NCBI RefSeq assembly: GCF_001879205.1
Contig: NZ_MLFK01000002.1
Span: forward strand, 558,001 to 622,000
DNA: 64,000 bases
Direction: 5' to 3'
Source: Flavobacterium johnsoniae
Lineage (GTDB): Bacteria; Bacteroidota; Bacteroidia; Flavobacteriales; Flavobacteriaceae
The translations under genes were made by a program, and so were the position numbers. Under the pieces are notes generated by a model. It was not told where the DNA came from and searched no databases. It saw only the letters and a program-made list of their open reading frames with translations. This document shows positions 41,003 to 51,199 of the stretch, piece by piece. Position 1 is the stretch's first letter; each line of letters starts with the position of its first letter.

Positions 41003-43411
41003 TTAGAACGTTACTTCTAATTTTTCTCCCTTTTTCAAAACAATTTCTTGTCTTTTATTCCCAAAAATCAAAGTTGTTTTTCCTCCATTTTTAGAAGAAA
41101 CTATTACTCTTTCAGGTTTTTTATTATTCCAATTCATTTCAATTTCAAAACCGCCCCGTGCACAAATGCCACTTACTGAACCTTCGCTCCAGGCATCTGG
41201 CAAAGCAGGCAGTAATCTGATTTCGTTTTCGTCTGACTGTACTAACATTTCGGCGACGGCTGCGGCACCTCCAAAGTTTCCATCAATTTGAAATGGCGGG
41301 TGCGCATCGAATAAATTCGGGTAGGTCCCTCCTCCTCTTCTTGGTTTTTCTGTTTTCTTTCCGTCAGGATCAACGTAGCGGAGTAATTCACGAAACATTT
41401 TATAAGCCCGGTTTCCGTCCCAAAGTCTTGCCCAAAGATTGATTCTCCAGCCTTTTGACCAGCCGGTTGTTTCATCCCCTTTTATTTCGAGCGTTTTCTT
41501 TGAAGCTTCTGCTAAATCAGGCGTTTTTAAAGGCGTAATTTGATCGCCTGGAAAAAGCCCGAATAACTGCGATTGATGGCGATGTTTCGGTTCTTCATCT
41601 TCCCAGTCAAAATACCATTCCTGCAAATTTCCTTTTTTTCCAATTTGATACGGATGCAGTTTAGCAAGTGCCGTTTCTAATTTTATTCTGAAATTGGCAT
41701 CAATATTTAGGATTTTTGAGGCTTTAATCGTTTTATCAAAACATTCTCTAATCATGGCCAAATCGGCAGTTCCACCATACATCGTTGCGCCGATAAATCC
41801 GTCTGGTGTTATGTATTTGTTTTCAGGTGAAGTGGATGGCGACGTAATTAAATTTCCGTTTTTGTCTGTTACCAGCCAGCCTAAAAAGAACTGCGAAGCG
41901 CCTTTCATTATCGGATATCCTTCTGTTTTTAAATAATTTTTATCTTGGGTAAAAATATAATGCTCCCAAATATGCGTACTCAGCCACGCTCCCGATAACG
42001 GCCAGCATGCCCAGCTTGGATCTTCTTTTCCAAACTGCCCTACCGGATTGGTCATGGCCCAAATATCTGAATTATGTGCCGAAGCCCAGCCTTCATTTAC
42101 GCCGTAAAAACTCTTCGCGGTTATTTTTCCGGTTACCGAAAGGTTTTTTATAAAACTCAAAAGAGGCAGATGCATTTCTGAAAGATTGGTGTTTTCTGCC
42201 AGCCAGTAATTTTCCTCCAAATTGATATTCATCGTATAATTACTGCTCCAGGGCGGATTTAAATACGGATTCCAAATTCCCTGCAAATTGGCCGGTACGC
42301 CCAAAGTTCTCGAAGAACTAATCAATAAATAACGTCCGTAATTGAAATAGAGAATCTCGAGATTTTTATCTTCTTTTCCTTCCGAATATCTTAGTAAACG
42401 TTCATCAGTTGGTAAATCTGGTGCTGTGGTTTTTCCCAAATCTAAATTGACGCGATTAAAGAATTTTTGATAATCTGCAATATGGGATTCTTTTAATTTA
42501 TCAAATGGTTTTGCAAATGCCTTGCTCATATTTTGCAATGCAAGGGTTATGTCATCCAAGCCTTCGGTTGCAGGATTTTTGTCAAAACCATTAAAACTGG
42601 TTGCGACAGAAACATAAATAATGGCTTCTGTTGCATCTTTTAAACTTAAAGACTCTCTCGAACTTGTAATTTTTCCATCGGTTTTTTTAATTTGAACTAA
42701 AGTGGTGAATCTTGTTCCTCTTTCTTTTACATCAAGATATTTTGGTAAAACGGCATATCCGGGATTTTCATGAATTGGTGCGGAACCTGTCATTATCAAG
42801 ATATTGTTTCGCACTTCGGCATTAGATTTTAAAAGACTTTTTAAATTAATATCAAAATTTAAAGCCCCCTTGTAATCCGCTTTCAATTTGATTACCATGA
42901 TTTGATCGGGAGCGGAAACGAAATATTCGCGTGTGTATTTTATTCCGGCTATTTCGTAACTTACTTTTGATATGGCGTTCGAAATATCCAGTTCCCGATG
43001 GTAATTTACCGCTTTTCCTTTGTCAGAATTATTAATTTCTAATGTTCCTAGAGGTGCATAAGATTCGGAATTTTTTCCTTGTACTTTTTTATTAAGTTCT
43101 TCGGCCAGTTTGTAATTTTCATTTTTTAAAGCTTCGCGAATTGCCGGAATGTTTTTATATGCTTCGGGATTCATGTTAGCGTTTACAGGTTCTCCCGACC
43201 AAAGCGTAATATCATTCAAATAAATTTTATCTGAATTTGCTCCTCCAAAAACCGTTGCTCCCATTTTTCCGTTTCCTAAAACTAAACTTTCCTCAAAAAA
43301 ATCTGCAGGCTGTTTGTACCACAAAACATGTTGGGATTGCGCAGAAATGGTTGTATAGTAAGATGTGAGAAGTATGATGAAAAATGTTTTTTTTATGAGG
43401 GTTGAATTCAT
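41003..43411 (-). CDS. GH95 family alpha-L-fucosidase-like enzyme
   Basis: A signal peptide ends at about residue 25 (TISAQ). N-terminal G-N-G-K-M-G-A-T-V-F-G-G (46-57) and L-N-D-I-T-L-W-S-G-E-P (65-75) are diagnostic of GH95. Catalytic-region residues include N395 and N397 in T-M-N-I-N-L-E-E-N-Y-W, the general-acid candidate Glu near 529 (S-P-E-N), and D-G-N-F-G-G near 721. GH95 hydrolyses alpha-1,2-L-fucosides and some alpha-L-galactosides; in xyloglucan loci it removes the fucose cap on galactose. It is the last gene of the locus and probably acts in the periplasm. Confidence 0.93.
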   Translation of the reverse strand: MNSTLIKKTFFIILLTSYYTTISAQSQHVLWYKQPADFFEESLVLGNGKMGATVFGGANSDKIYLNDITLWSGEPVNANMNPEAYKNIPAIREALKNENYKLAEELNKKVQGKNSESYAPLGTLEINNSDKGKAVNYHRELDISNAISKVSYEIAGIKYTREYFVSAPDQIMVIKLKADYKGALNFDINLKSLLKSNAEVRNNILIMTGSAPIHENPGYAVLPKYLDVKERGTRFTTLVQIKKTDGKITSSRESLSLKDATEAIIYVSVATSFNGFDKNPATEGLDDITLALQNMSKAFAKPFDKLKESHIADYQKFFNRVNLDLGKTTAPDLPTDERLLRYSEGKEDKNLEILYFNYGRYLLISSSRTLGVPANLQGIWNPYLNPPWSSNYTMNINLEENYWLAENTNLSEMHLPLLSFIKNLSVTGKITAKSFYGVNEGWASAHNSDIWAMTNPVGQFGKEDPSWACWPLSGAWLSTHIWEHYIFTQDKNYLKTEGYPIMKGASQFFLGWLVTDKNGNLITSPSTSPENKYITPDGFIGATMYGGTADLAMIRECFDKTIKASKILNIDANFRIKLETALAKLHPYQIGKKGNLQEWYFDWEDEEPKHRHQSQLFGLFPGDQITPLKTPDLAEASKKTLEIKGDETTGWSKGWRINLWARLWDGNRAYKMFRELLRYVDPDGKKTEKPRRGGGTYPNLFDAHPPFQIDGNFGGAAAVAEMLVQSDENEIRLLPALPDAWSEGSVSGICARGGFEIEMNWNNKKPERVIVSSKNGGKTTLIFGNKRQEIVLKKGEKLEVTF

Positions 43412-43426
43412 TTTGCTGCGTTTTAA

Positions 43427-43530
43427 ATATTACCGATCAGATGTTCCTAAGGAACAATATTGCATTGTTAATTTTTTACAACGGATTTCATCCGTTGACC
43501 GATGAATTGTTCCTAACGGAACATTTTTAA
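43427..43530. repeat. CCGATGAAATGTTCC repeat, copy 2
   Basis: Contains ATGTTCCTAAGGAACA at 43440, ACGGATTTCATCCGTTGACC at 43481 and TTGTTCCTAACGGAACA at 43507. It is related to copy 1 at 16985-17084 and lies between the GH95 and esterase genes. Confidence 0.7.
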
Positions 43531-43593
43531 TTTATTTTTCATTCAAACAAGTTTCGAAAACCGTTCAAATTACCTTTTACTTCTCACTAATTA

Positions 43594-45540
43594 CTATTTA
43601 CTAACCTTATATTTTTCATTCGCCGTAATCATTTCCCAATTATCGGTTCTGAAAGGTGATGCTGGGAATTTTTCTTTATTGAAAAGATTGATTTCCGTAT
43701 CGTCGTCTGCCCAGCCGTAATGTACCGCAATGGGATTTTTGACATTTTCGCTCGAAACTATTATTTTGTTGTCTTTGATTATCGCTTTCGCGGAATGAAA
43801 AACTTTGTCTGAACCGGCAATCTCAAAGCCTTTTAATTCATCGTTATTTGGCGTTGAAAGTCCGCTGCCAATATTATCGAAGGTCAGGATGATTTGGTTT
43901 CCTTTTATTTCCTGCGATTTAAAAGCTGGCCCGCTGTAAACTTGTTTTTTATTGTAAACATTATTCAATGCAATTGCGGCTAAACGCAATCCAACATCTT
44001 GTTTGTTGGTTGGGTGAATGTCTTTTGCGTTACCAATATCAGTTGTAACAGCCATTCCAGTATTTGGCAATTTTAAGGTTTCAAGTTGTGCTTCGCGAAG
44101 TTCTGCCCAACGGCTTCCTTTTTGACTGTTACCGCCAAATTCGTCGAAAGTTGACAATTGAACAAAATAAAAAGGAAAATCGCCTTGTTTGAATTGGGTT
44201 CTCCAATCATTGATCATTAACGGAAATGACTTTTTATATTCTTTTGCCCGCCAGACATTGGCTTCGCCCTGATACCATAAAACGCCCTTAATTGCATAAG
44301 GAACCAGCGGATTTACCATTGCATTGTATAATAATGAGGGATAGCTATTTGGCGACAAAGAGGTTTTGACTACAATAACTTTAAATTTCCATTTTCCGTC
44401 AAGCGGAATATTTTTACTGCCGAGTGCTAGTTTTAAATCTGATGCTTCGCCGTAGATACCACCGCCGCCACTGTTGTCTACGATTCTAATTGCAATTACA
44501 TTTTTACCTTCTTTTAAAACATTTGAAGGAATTTCATAAACACGTTTAAGATCGTATTGTGTATTTTTTCCCACTTCGATGCCGTTTACATAGGTAATGT
44601 CTTCATCGTCAATTTTTGAAAGATACAATACCGCTTTGTTTTTGATGTCATCTGCAGAGAGCGTAATTGTTTTTCGCATCCAGACTACACCGTCTAAATC
44701 TCCCAGAGGCTGGTTTTCCCATAAACTTGGCGTATTTAATTCTCCCCAGGCTTTATCATCAAAAGCGAGATCTTTAAAAACATTTTCATTTTCTGTACTT
44801 ACCGGAGTTCCCTGAATTTTTTCGACTCTTTCTTTCATCTGCAATGCATACAATTTTGAAATCGAATCAACGTTGAGCCTTGGAACATCGGCGATCATGG
44901 TTTTAAAATCTTCACTTTTTTGAAATGCTTCACGGCTTGTCCAGGTTTCTACATTGGTACCGCCCCAAGATGTATTGATGATTCCGATTGGAATTTTTAA
45001 TTCGGCGTACAATTTTTTAGCGAAATAATAACCAACTGCTGTAAAATTACCAACAGTTTCTTTGCTTGAAACTTCCCATTTCCCAGCTTTTAAATCGTCT
45101 TTTGGAAGTCCGCTTAAATCTTGCGCTACACCAAAATGACGAATCATAGGATAATTTGAATCGGTGATTTCCTGGGCTGCATTTTTGGTTTTAAAAACCT
45201 GAAATTCCATGTTCGATTGTCCGCTGCAAATCCAGACTTCGCCCACCAAAACATTTTTTATGGTTATTTTATTTTTTCCTATAATAATTAATTCAAATGG
45301 TCCCCCGGCTTTTTCTTCATTAAGATTTAGGTTCCATTTTCCGTTTTTATCTGCTTGCGTTTTTACAATTTGTTTGTTAAAATGAACTTCTACTTTCTCA
45401 TTGGCATCAGCAAAACCCCAAACCGGAATTTTCTTGTTTCGCTGCAACACCATCCCATCAGCAAAAAGCAACGGCATTTTGATATTTGCATTAGATAAAA
45501 TACTAAATATCAATAAAATAAAAACAATTAACTTTTTCAT
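43594..45540 (-). CDS. sialate O-acetylesterase-type SGNH esterase (probable glycan deacetylase)
   Basis: A signal peptide covers about residues 1-18. The SGNH hydrolase domain opens with G-E-V-W-I-C-S-G-Q-S109-N-M, whose Ser is the nucleophile. It has N-T-S-W-G-G-T near 191-197 as oxyanion block and a C-terminal D-I-H-P-T-N near 532 supplying the Asp/His. An inserted beta-sandwich (about 255-375; W-M-R-K-T-I-T-L-S near 290) is jelly-roll-like, as in sialate O-acetylesterase and the CE20-type xyloglucan acetylesterases. In this locus it most likely removes acetyl groups from xyloglucan galactosyl residues; sialate is unlikely. 648 residues. Confidence 0.88.
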   Translation of the reverse strand: MKKLIVFILLIFSILSNANIKMPLLFADGMVLQRNKKIPVWGFADANEKVEVHFNKQIVKTQADKNGKWNLNLNEEKAGGPFELIIIGKNKITIKNVLVGEVWICSGQSNMEFQVFKTKNAAQEITDSNYPMIRHFGVAQDLSGLPKDDLKAGKWEVSSKETVGNFTAVGYYFAKKLYAELKIPIGIINTSWGGTNVETWTSREAFQKSEDFKTMIADVPRLNVDSISKLYALQMKERVEKIQGTPVSTENENVFKDLAFDDKAWGELNTPSLWENQPLGDLDGVVWMRKTITLSADDIKNKAVLYLSKIDDEDITYVNGIEVGKNTQYDLKRVYEIPSNVLKEGKNVIAIRIVDNSGGGGIYGEASDLKLALGSKNIPLDGKWKFKVIVVKTSLSPNSYPSLLYNAMVNPLVPYAIKGVLWYQGEANVWRAKEYKKSFPLMINDWRTQFKQGDFPFYFVQLSTFDEFGGNSQKGSRWAELREAQLETLKLPNTGMAVTTDIGNAKDIHPTNKQDVGLRLAAIALNNVYNKKQVYSGPAFKSQEIKGNQIILTFDNIGSGLSTPNNDELKGFEIAGSDKVFHSAKAIIKDNKIIVSSENVKNPIAVHYGWADDDTEINLFNKEKFPASPFRTDNWEMITANEKYKVSK

Positions 45541-45569
45541 TTTCTTATTTGTTAAATGAGTTAAACCAT

Positions 45570-45634
45570 ATAAGTGATATAAGTAAATTTAAGATTATTT
45601 TCATATTGCACTTAAATATACTTATATCACTTAT
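45570..45634. repeat. 24-bp inverted repeat between esterase and GH5 genes
   Basis: The left arm begins ATAAGTGATATAAGTAAA and the right arm ends CTTATATCACTTAT, with one mismatch over 24 bases and a 17-base loop. No T-tract on the minus-strand exit, so it is more likely a processing or stability hairpin than a terminator. Confidence 0.75.
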
Positions 45635-45650
45635 GAGATTAAAAACCTTT

Positions 45651-47159
45651 TTACTGCAAACCTTCCACTAAGGCGGTTAATGCCTGCGTATCAAAAACGG
45701 TATTGTTACTTCTATTAAAAATTCCGAAACTATTGTCTCCCATACTTCCTTCATCCCAATAAAAAGGTAATAATCCATTTGCTTTTGCAGTTTTTACAAC
45801 CGTTTTTAAATAATAAGCTCTGGAAGCTAAATGTAAAGTTAAAGCATCTCCGGTTAAAGTCGTTCTTCGAATGGCACCAAATTCTCCTAAAAGAACCGGA
45901 ATTCCTTTGTCTACAAACTGAGTTTTCATCAGTTTAAAATTTTTCTCTAAATCAGCTTCTTCCCCCCAGTTTGCATTTCGTTCTGTATCTGTTGCGGAAT
46001 GATAACCTGATCCCCAATAGTAGAACATTTTTCCCCATGATTCGTCTTTGGTCAAGCCTGCAAAATTCCATGGTGTGTAATAATGAACCTCAACCATCAT
46101 TCGGTTTGCCGCTGTATCGGTTGGTAAAACAGTCATCCATTTATTGGTTTTTTCAATATCGGTGGTTGGTCCTTGAACTACTAAAGTACGATAAGCATTT
46201 TTTCCTCCCGTAGAACGAACAGCATCGATAAAAGTTTGATGATAGGAAGTTAAAATAGACATTTGAGCCGCTTCATCAACTGCAGGTTCATTGGCACTTG
46301 CAAAAAGCAAATGTTCGTCGAATCCGCGTAAATGTGTTGCAATTTGCTCCCAGAATGCTTTTTGTTTGGCATTGTTTTCTACTTTTTTTGCCTCGGTAAT
46401 ATTGCTTTCCAGCCAGCCTCCGTCCCAGTGAATATTCACTACAACATACATATCATTGTCTACACAATACTGAATTACTTCTTTTACTCGGTTTAGCCAG
46501 TCAGTACTAATTTGTGCTGTCGCAGGATTTGACAAATTCTGATTCCATGAACACGGAATGCGGATTGCGTTAAAACCATTTGCTTTTACAGCATCGATCA
46601 AAGCTTTGGTAACTTTTGGATTTCCCCAGGCAGTTTCGCCTCCGGTTGCTTCCATCGTGTTGCCAATATTCCAGCCTAATTTTATTTTAGCCGCTAATTG
46701 TACAGCTGTACTTGCCATTCCGGATTGATCTGCTGCGATTGGATTTGTATTGTAATTTGGATACAAACCTGCTGCGGGAGCTCCACCTGCCTGAGAAACT
46801 GAAATTTGTACCGGCGAAGTGTCCGCAGAAGTAATTGTAATAACCGCTGTTCTCGCTTCTTTGCCTGTATTTTCTAAAGCTGTAATCTTAACCAAAACAG
46901 ATCCGGTAACACCAGAGGTCTGACTTAATTGTATCCAGCTGGTATTTGCACTGCTGATTGTCCATGTTCTGGCATTTGTTGTAACTTTTATATTTACATC
47001 ATTTCCTTTGGCGGTAAAATCAATTTTATTCGTATCAACAGTAAGAGTCTTTTCTGCTGTGGCTTTTTCCTCTTCTTTATCTGAACTGCAGGCCCAAATA
47101 CTTAAAAAAGAAAAACACAACAGGAAACTCAACAGGTAATTTGTTATTGCTTTTTTCAT
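45651..47159 (-). CDS. GH5 family endoglucanase/endo-xyloglucanase with BACON domain
   Basis: Lipoprotein (L-S-I-W-A-C24) with an S-S-D-K-E-E-E surface-export tag. The BACON domain spans about 40-125 (W-I-S...V-S-Q-A-G-G). The GH5 catalytic TIM barrel runs from about 150, with L-G-W-N-I-G-N-T-M-E near 161 and R-I-P-C-S-W near 200. The acid/base is Glu291 in A-N-E-P, H-Y-Y-T-P-W lies near 359, and the nucleophile is Glu426 in L-G-E-F-G. The architecture closely resembles BoGH5A, the keystone xyloglucanase of Bacteroides ovatus (GH5 subfamily 4). It is probably the surface enzyme that cuts the xyloglucan backbone before uptake. Confidence 0.92.
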   Translation of the reverse strand: MKKAITNYLLSFLLCFSFLSIWACSSDKEEEKATAEKTLTVDTNKIDFTAKGNDVNIKVTTNARTWTISSANTSWIQLSQTSGVTGSVLVKITALENTGKEARTAVITITSADTSPVQISVSQAGGAPAAGLYPNYNTNPIAADQSGMASTAVQLAAKIKLGWNIGNTMEATGGETAWGNPKVTKALIDAVKANGFNAIRIPCSWNQNLSNPATAQISTDWLNRVKEVIQYCVDNDMYVVVNIHWDGGWLESNITEAKKVENNAKQKAFWEQIATHLRGFDEHLLFASANEPAVDEAAQMSILTSYHQTFIDAVRSTGGKNAYRTLVVQGPTTDIEKTNKWMTVLPTDTAANRMMVEVHYYTPWNFAGLTKDESWGKMFYYWGSGYHSATDTERNANWGEEADLEKNFKLMKTQFVDKGIPVLLGEFGAIRRTTLTGDALTLHLASRAYYLKTVVKTAKANGLLPFYWDEGSMGDNSFGIFNRSNNTVFDTQALTALVEGLQ

Positions 47160-47160
47160 C

Positions 47161-49398
47161 TTATTTGATTGTTACAATGATTTCTTTTTTAATATCTCTT
47201 GAAGAAGTTCCAAGTCTTAGAGTGTATTTTCCTGGTTCAACCGTCCATTTTTTAGCCGTTACATCGTAATATGCCAGTTCTTTTACTGGTAATTTTATCG
47301 TAATGTCTTCTGAACTTCCTGATTTTACTAAGACTTTTTTGAAGCCTTTTAGTTCTTTTGCAGCACGTGATACTTTAGAATCTGATTTTGAAGTATACAA
47401 TTGTACTACTTCTTTTCCGTCTGTTTTTCCTGTATTTTTAACATTCACGGAAACTTCAACAACATCGTTTTGTGCATATTCTGTTTTATCCGATTTTGCA
47501 TTGTCAAGGGCAAAAGTTGTATACGATAATCCGTAACCAAAAGGATATAAAGGCGCCACATTTTTAGTATCAAACCAACGGTATCCGATTAAAATTCCTT
47601 CTGCATAATTTACCGTTTTATCTCCAGGGAAACTATTGGTAGCATGTGCTGGAGAATCTTTTAATTGTTTAGGCATTGTCCAAGGTAATTTTCCTGACGG
47701 ATTTACTTTTCCTAAAATCACATCTGCCAAAGCATTTCCTCCTTCAGAACCATTGAACCAGCTCCAAACCAAAGCTGCTGATTTTTGGCTTACTTCATTA
47801 ATATCAAATGGAGCGCCGGCAATCATTACTACAATAGTTTTTGGGTTTACGGCCAATACTTTTTTAATTAATTCTTCTTGTCCAAAAGGCAGGTGCAAAT
47901 CTCTTCTGTCTGAAGCTTCTGTTTCGTAATCACGGTTAGAACCTGCAAAAATGATCGCAACATCTGAGTTTTTAGCCGCTTCTACCGCTTCCTGAACTTT
48001 TGCATCGTCTAATTTATCGATCGTAACAGGTCCTGTAGAAGTAATATTTCCTAAGTTTCCTTTGTTTTTTTCGTCGTAACGCTCTAAGTATCCTTCTGCG
48101 TAATTGATTTTTATTGTAGAAGGTAATCTGTTTTTGAGACCCTCAAGCGGTGTAACTTCTCTTTTTGTTTTTACACCAGCTCCAAATCCGCCAAGAGCAT
48201 TTTTCTTTGTGGCATTGTTTCCGATTACGGCAATAGATTTTACTCCGTCTAATTTTAACGGCAATGTGTTGTTTTCATTTTTCAATAAAACGATCGCTTC
48301 AGCTGCAATTTCGTAAGCGTCTTTGTAATGTGCTTCGGTTGCGATGCTTCCTTTTGCACGCGTTCCGCCGCCCATTGCTTTTACTTGGAACAGCGTTCTT
48401 AAGATGCGTTTTACATGAAGATCAATTTCTTTTTCTGAAACTTCTCCAGACTTAACCGCAGCAATTAATTTATCTGCTAAGAAAAATTCATTGAATGGTT
48501 TTGGAGTTCCCATTTCGATATCCAAACCATTTTTCAATGCTTTTCCTGTTGAGTGCACCGCAGCCCAGTCTGAAACGACAATACCTTTAAATCCCCATTC
48601 GTCACGAAGGATTTTATTGAGCATATAATCGTTTTCACATAAGTATTCGCCTCTAAATTTATTATAAGCTCCCATTATACTGTATGCTTTTGCTTCTTTT
48701 ACCGAAGCTTCAAAAGCTGGAAGATAAATTTCGCGCAAGGTACGCTCGTCAATCTGTACGTCTACAAAATCACGATTGGTTTCCTGATTGTTTGCTGCAT
48801 AATGTTTTACGCATGCCATTACGTCTTTTTCCTGTAAACCAACGATTAACGGCACAGCGATTTTTTTATTCAAAAACGGATCTTCAGACATGTACTCGTA
48901 TGTTCTTCCTCCAAGCGGTGTTCTCACCATATTAATAGCCGGCGAAAGTAACATGTCTTTGTCTCTTGCACGCAATTCTTCTCCTAAACTGGTTCCGAAA
49001 GTATGTGCCATTGCAGTATTAAAAGTTGCTGCCAAAGCACCTCCAGCTGGGTAATAGGTGGCAAAATCGTTTGTTAATCCTGCCGGCGCCCAATTGTCAC
49101 GTGAGATTTCTTCACGAACTCCCAACGGTCCATCGGCCATTTTTAATTCTGGAATTCCAAGACGTTTTACTCCTGCGTTAGCAAACATGCTGTTTCCGTG
49201 CAGCATTCCGATTTTTTCTTCTAAAGTCATCTGCGAAATCAGTTTGTCGATTTCTGCATCGTGCTCTGTTCCTATTTCTTTACCTGCGTACTCTTCCGTT
49301 TGATCTAAATTGGAAACTGTCGTTTGGGCATCATTTTTACAAGAAGTAAAAAGGGCAAAAACCAAAGCTGCCGAAAGGTATATCATTTTGTTTTTCAT
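47161..49398 (-). CDS. GH3 family beta-glucosidase
   Basis: Lipoprotein signal (A-L-F-T-S-C20-K-N-D) places it in the periplasm or outer membrane. Catalytic nucleophile Asp277 in G-I-V-V-S-D-W; acid/base candidate Glu in T-E-A-S-D-R-R-D near 496; R-D-x-x-S-P-like metal/loop motifs elsewhere. A fibronectin-III-like C-terminal domain (about 640-745) ends the 745-residue protein. In xyloglucan loci such enzymes remove glucose from the non-reducing end of the trimmed backbone. It starts one base after the GH5 gene's end on the far side (two-base spacing), so they are co-transcribed. Confidence 0.94.
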   Translation of the reverse strand: MKNKMIYLSAALVFALFTSCKNDAQTTVSNLDQTEEYAGKEIGTEHDAEIDKLISQMTLEEKIGMLHGNSMFANAGVKRLGIPELKMADGPLGVREEISRDNWAPAGLTNDFATYYPAGGALAATFNTAMAHTFGTSLGEELRARDKDMLLSPAINMVRTPLGGRTYEYMSEDPFLNKKIAVPLIVGLQEKDVMACVKHYAANNQETNRDFVDVQIDERTLREIYLPAFEASVKEAKAYSIMGAYNKFRGEYLCENDYMLNKILRDEWGFKGIVVSDWAAVHSTGKALKNGLDIEMGTPKPFNEFFLADKLIAAVKSGEVSEKEIDLHVKRILRTLFQVKAMGGGTRAKGSIATEAHYKDAYEIAAEAIVLLKNENNTLPLKLDGVKSIAVIGNNATKKNALGGFGAGVKTKREVTPLEGLKNRLPSTIKINYAEGYLERYDEKNKGNLGNITSTGPVTIDKLDDAKVQEAVEAAKNSDVAIIFAGSNRDYETEASDRRDLHLPFGQEELIKKVLAVNPKTIVVMIAGAPFDINEVSQKSAALVWSWFNGSEGGNALADVILGKVNPSGKLPWTMPKQLKDSPAHATNSFPGDKTVNYAEGILIGYRWFDTKNVAPLYPFGYGLSYTTFALDNAKSDKTEYAQNDVVEVSVNVKNTGKTDGKEVVQLYTSKSDSKVSRAAKELKGFKKVLVKSGSSEDITIKLPVKELAYYDVTAKKWTVEPGKYTLRLGTSSRDIKKEIIVTIK

Positions 49399-49462
49399 AG
49401 ATAGTATTATTAGGTTGTTTGTGGTTTTTTGTTTTTAGTTTATTGTTGAATTTCGTACTGTG

Positions 49463-49541
49463 TTTTAACACATAGAAACATAGTTTTGCATTTTGTAAAA
49501 GGCGTTTCACTGGTTTAAATTCACATAGCTTTTCTATGCTT
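49463..49541. repeat. TIR element, partial copy B
   Basis: Carries the left arm TTTTAACACATAGAAACATAG and the core GGCGTTTCACTGGTTTAAAT, then stops short of the right terminal repeat at the end of the GH39 gene. About 80 bp of the roughly 140-bp element. Confidence 0.75.
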
Positions 49542-51113
49542 CTATTGCTTAACTAAATTTAAAAATACAACATCATTTTCTTTTATTTTAAACTCTTTGC
49601 TAAAGGTTCCTTTTGCATCTATTGTTATATTTTCTGTTGCAATCGGATCGCCGTTATTTTTCTTTTTCATAGCGTTTACCTGCTCGCGCGTTAACTGATT
49701 TGGTTTGTTCAACGCCAGATAATCTGCATAAACGTCATTTACTTTGTAACCTACTTTGTAGATTTCTAAAGTATATTTTCCTTTCTGCAATCCGTCGACT
49801 TCAACTTTTACAGTTCCTTTTTCTTTTGATGGAAGATCCTTAACGTAATAGGTTTGATTCCAAACTTTTTCGCCCGGATGTGTATTGGTAAAATCCCAAA
49901 GTAAAACTTGTACATCGCCTTTTGCATTTTTAGAAGTCCAAGAAGCTTTATCCGAATTTTGAAGTTCTGTTTCTCCCAATTTGTTCAAAAACTGATACGA
50001 GAAATAAGCCGGTTTTTTGATTCCCTGCGTATTCAATAATCCAAAGCCGCCGTGAAAAGGTGTAAATCTTGGGCCTGGTTCTTCAAAAATATCCGTAAAA
50101 ACCCAATACGACATGGAGTTGGCTGCATTGCCAACTTGTTTTAATTTCTGCAGAATATAAGCTGCCGAGTGATAACTGTCGTGAATGGGATCTGCAGGTG
50201 TGTACGAAGAACTCCATTCTGTATAATGCAATTCTAAATTGGGTTTAGCCGAATTGGTAATCTGCTTACGCGAATTAATAACGTCGCCGCTAATACTGTT
50301 CTCGTCTGGACTCAAAACGGTTCCAGAAGTTCCGAATTCATCCAAATATCCTTGGTTTACACCGTAAGTATGTGTCGAAACAAAATCCATCGGCACGTTG
50401 TTTTTAGCACAAAAGTCTATAGTTTCAGGAACCCATCCTGCACCTGCTGTTGCTGGACCGCCCACTTTGTAATCTTTGTTTACTGCTTTTACACCGCGAG
50501 CTGCATAATCATACAATTTGAAATATTCTGCCTGCGTTCCTGTCCAAAAACCCGGAGATAAATTCGGTTCGTTCCAAACTTCAAAATACCATGTTTTTAC
50601 TTCTTCAACTCCGTAACGTTCTGTAAAATGCTGGGTTAGATTTTTAACCAAATCTTCCCATTTTTTATAATCTTTTGGAGGCGTAACATTTCCTTTCCAC
50701 CAAAAAATAGTTTCTTTTCCGCTTGCCAGGGCGTTCGGCATAAAGCCTAATTCAACAAAAGGTTTCATTCTCAGGCTCACAATATAATCAAACAAAACAT
50801 CTACGTATTGGTAATTGTATTCTGGATTTCCTTTTGAATCTTCACGATAAACCGCCATATCATCAGACAACAAACCATGAAATCGAATGTATTTAAAATC
50901 GCATTCTTTTTTTACCAATGCCAATTGCTGCTGCCAGTCGGCTCTCAAACCTTCGTTTGCTCTTCCGGCACCGATGCATTCTTTAAACATGGTGTTTAAT
51001 TTTCCTGCTTCTTTTTTATAATCAACTTTTATGATTCGATTTCCAGCATTACCATTTTGTCCAATGATTTGCATTGAATGAATTAAAACCAGCAGTATTA
51101 AAATTCTTTTCAT
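49542..51113 (-). CDS. GH39 family beta-xylosidase-like enzyme
   Basis: A signal peptide ends near residue 19 (IIGQN). TIM-barrel motifs: Y-I-R-F-H-G-L-L near 75, acid/base Glu182 in V-W-N-E-P-N-L-S and nucleophile Glu299 in L-H-Y-T-E-W-S-S. The C-terminal beta domain reads V-Q-V-L-L-W-D-F near 397. GH39 includes beta-xylosidases and alpha-L-iduronidases; the W-N-E-P-N-L-x-x-F-W pattern fits the beta-xylosidase branch. In a xyloglucan locus its target could be a beta-xylosyl (U-type) side chain, an unusual feature for this class of loci. Periplasmic. Confidence 0.88.
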   Translation of the reverse strand: MKRILILLVLIHSMQIIGQNGNAGNRIIKVDYKKEAGKLNTMFKECIGAGRANEGLRADWQQQLALVKKECDFKYIRFHGLLSDDMAVYREDSKGNPEYNYQYVDVLFDYIVSLRMKPFVELGFMPNALASGKETIFWWKGNVTPPKDYKKWEDLVKNLTQHFTERYGVEEVKTWYFEVWNEPNLSPGFWTGTQAEYFKLYDYAARGVKAVNKDYKVGGPATAGAGWVPETIDFCAKNNVPMDFVSTHTYGVNQGYLDEFGTSGTVLSPDENSISGDVINSRKQITNSAKPNLELHYTEWSSSYTPADPIHDSYHSAAYILQKLKQVGNAANSMSYWVFTDIFEEPGPRFTPFHGGFGLLNTQGIKKPAYFSYQFLNKLGETELQNSDKASWTSKNAKGDVQVLLWDFTNTHPGEKVWNQTYYVKDLPSKEKGTVKVEVDGLQKGKYTLEIYKVGYKVNDVYADYLALNKPNQLTREQVNAMKKKNNGDPIATENITIDAKGTFSKEFKIKENDVVFLNLVKQ

Positions 51114-51133
51114 CTGAAAATTGTTTTTGTTAT

Positions 51134-51160
51134 CCTAACAGGTTTTAGAAACCTGTCAGG
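51134..51160. repeat. CCTAACAGGTTT / AAACCTGTCAGG hairpin
   Basis: An interrupted inverted repeat between GH97 and GH39 genes. It is a dispersed motif type; no T-tract is present. Confidence 0.55.
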
Positions 51161-51199
51161 TTTAACTTTTTACTTCTAACATTTAACCTCTAACTCCAA

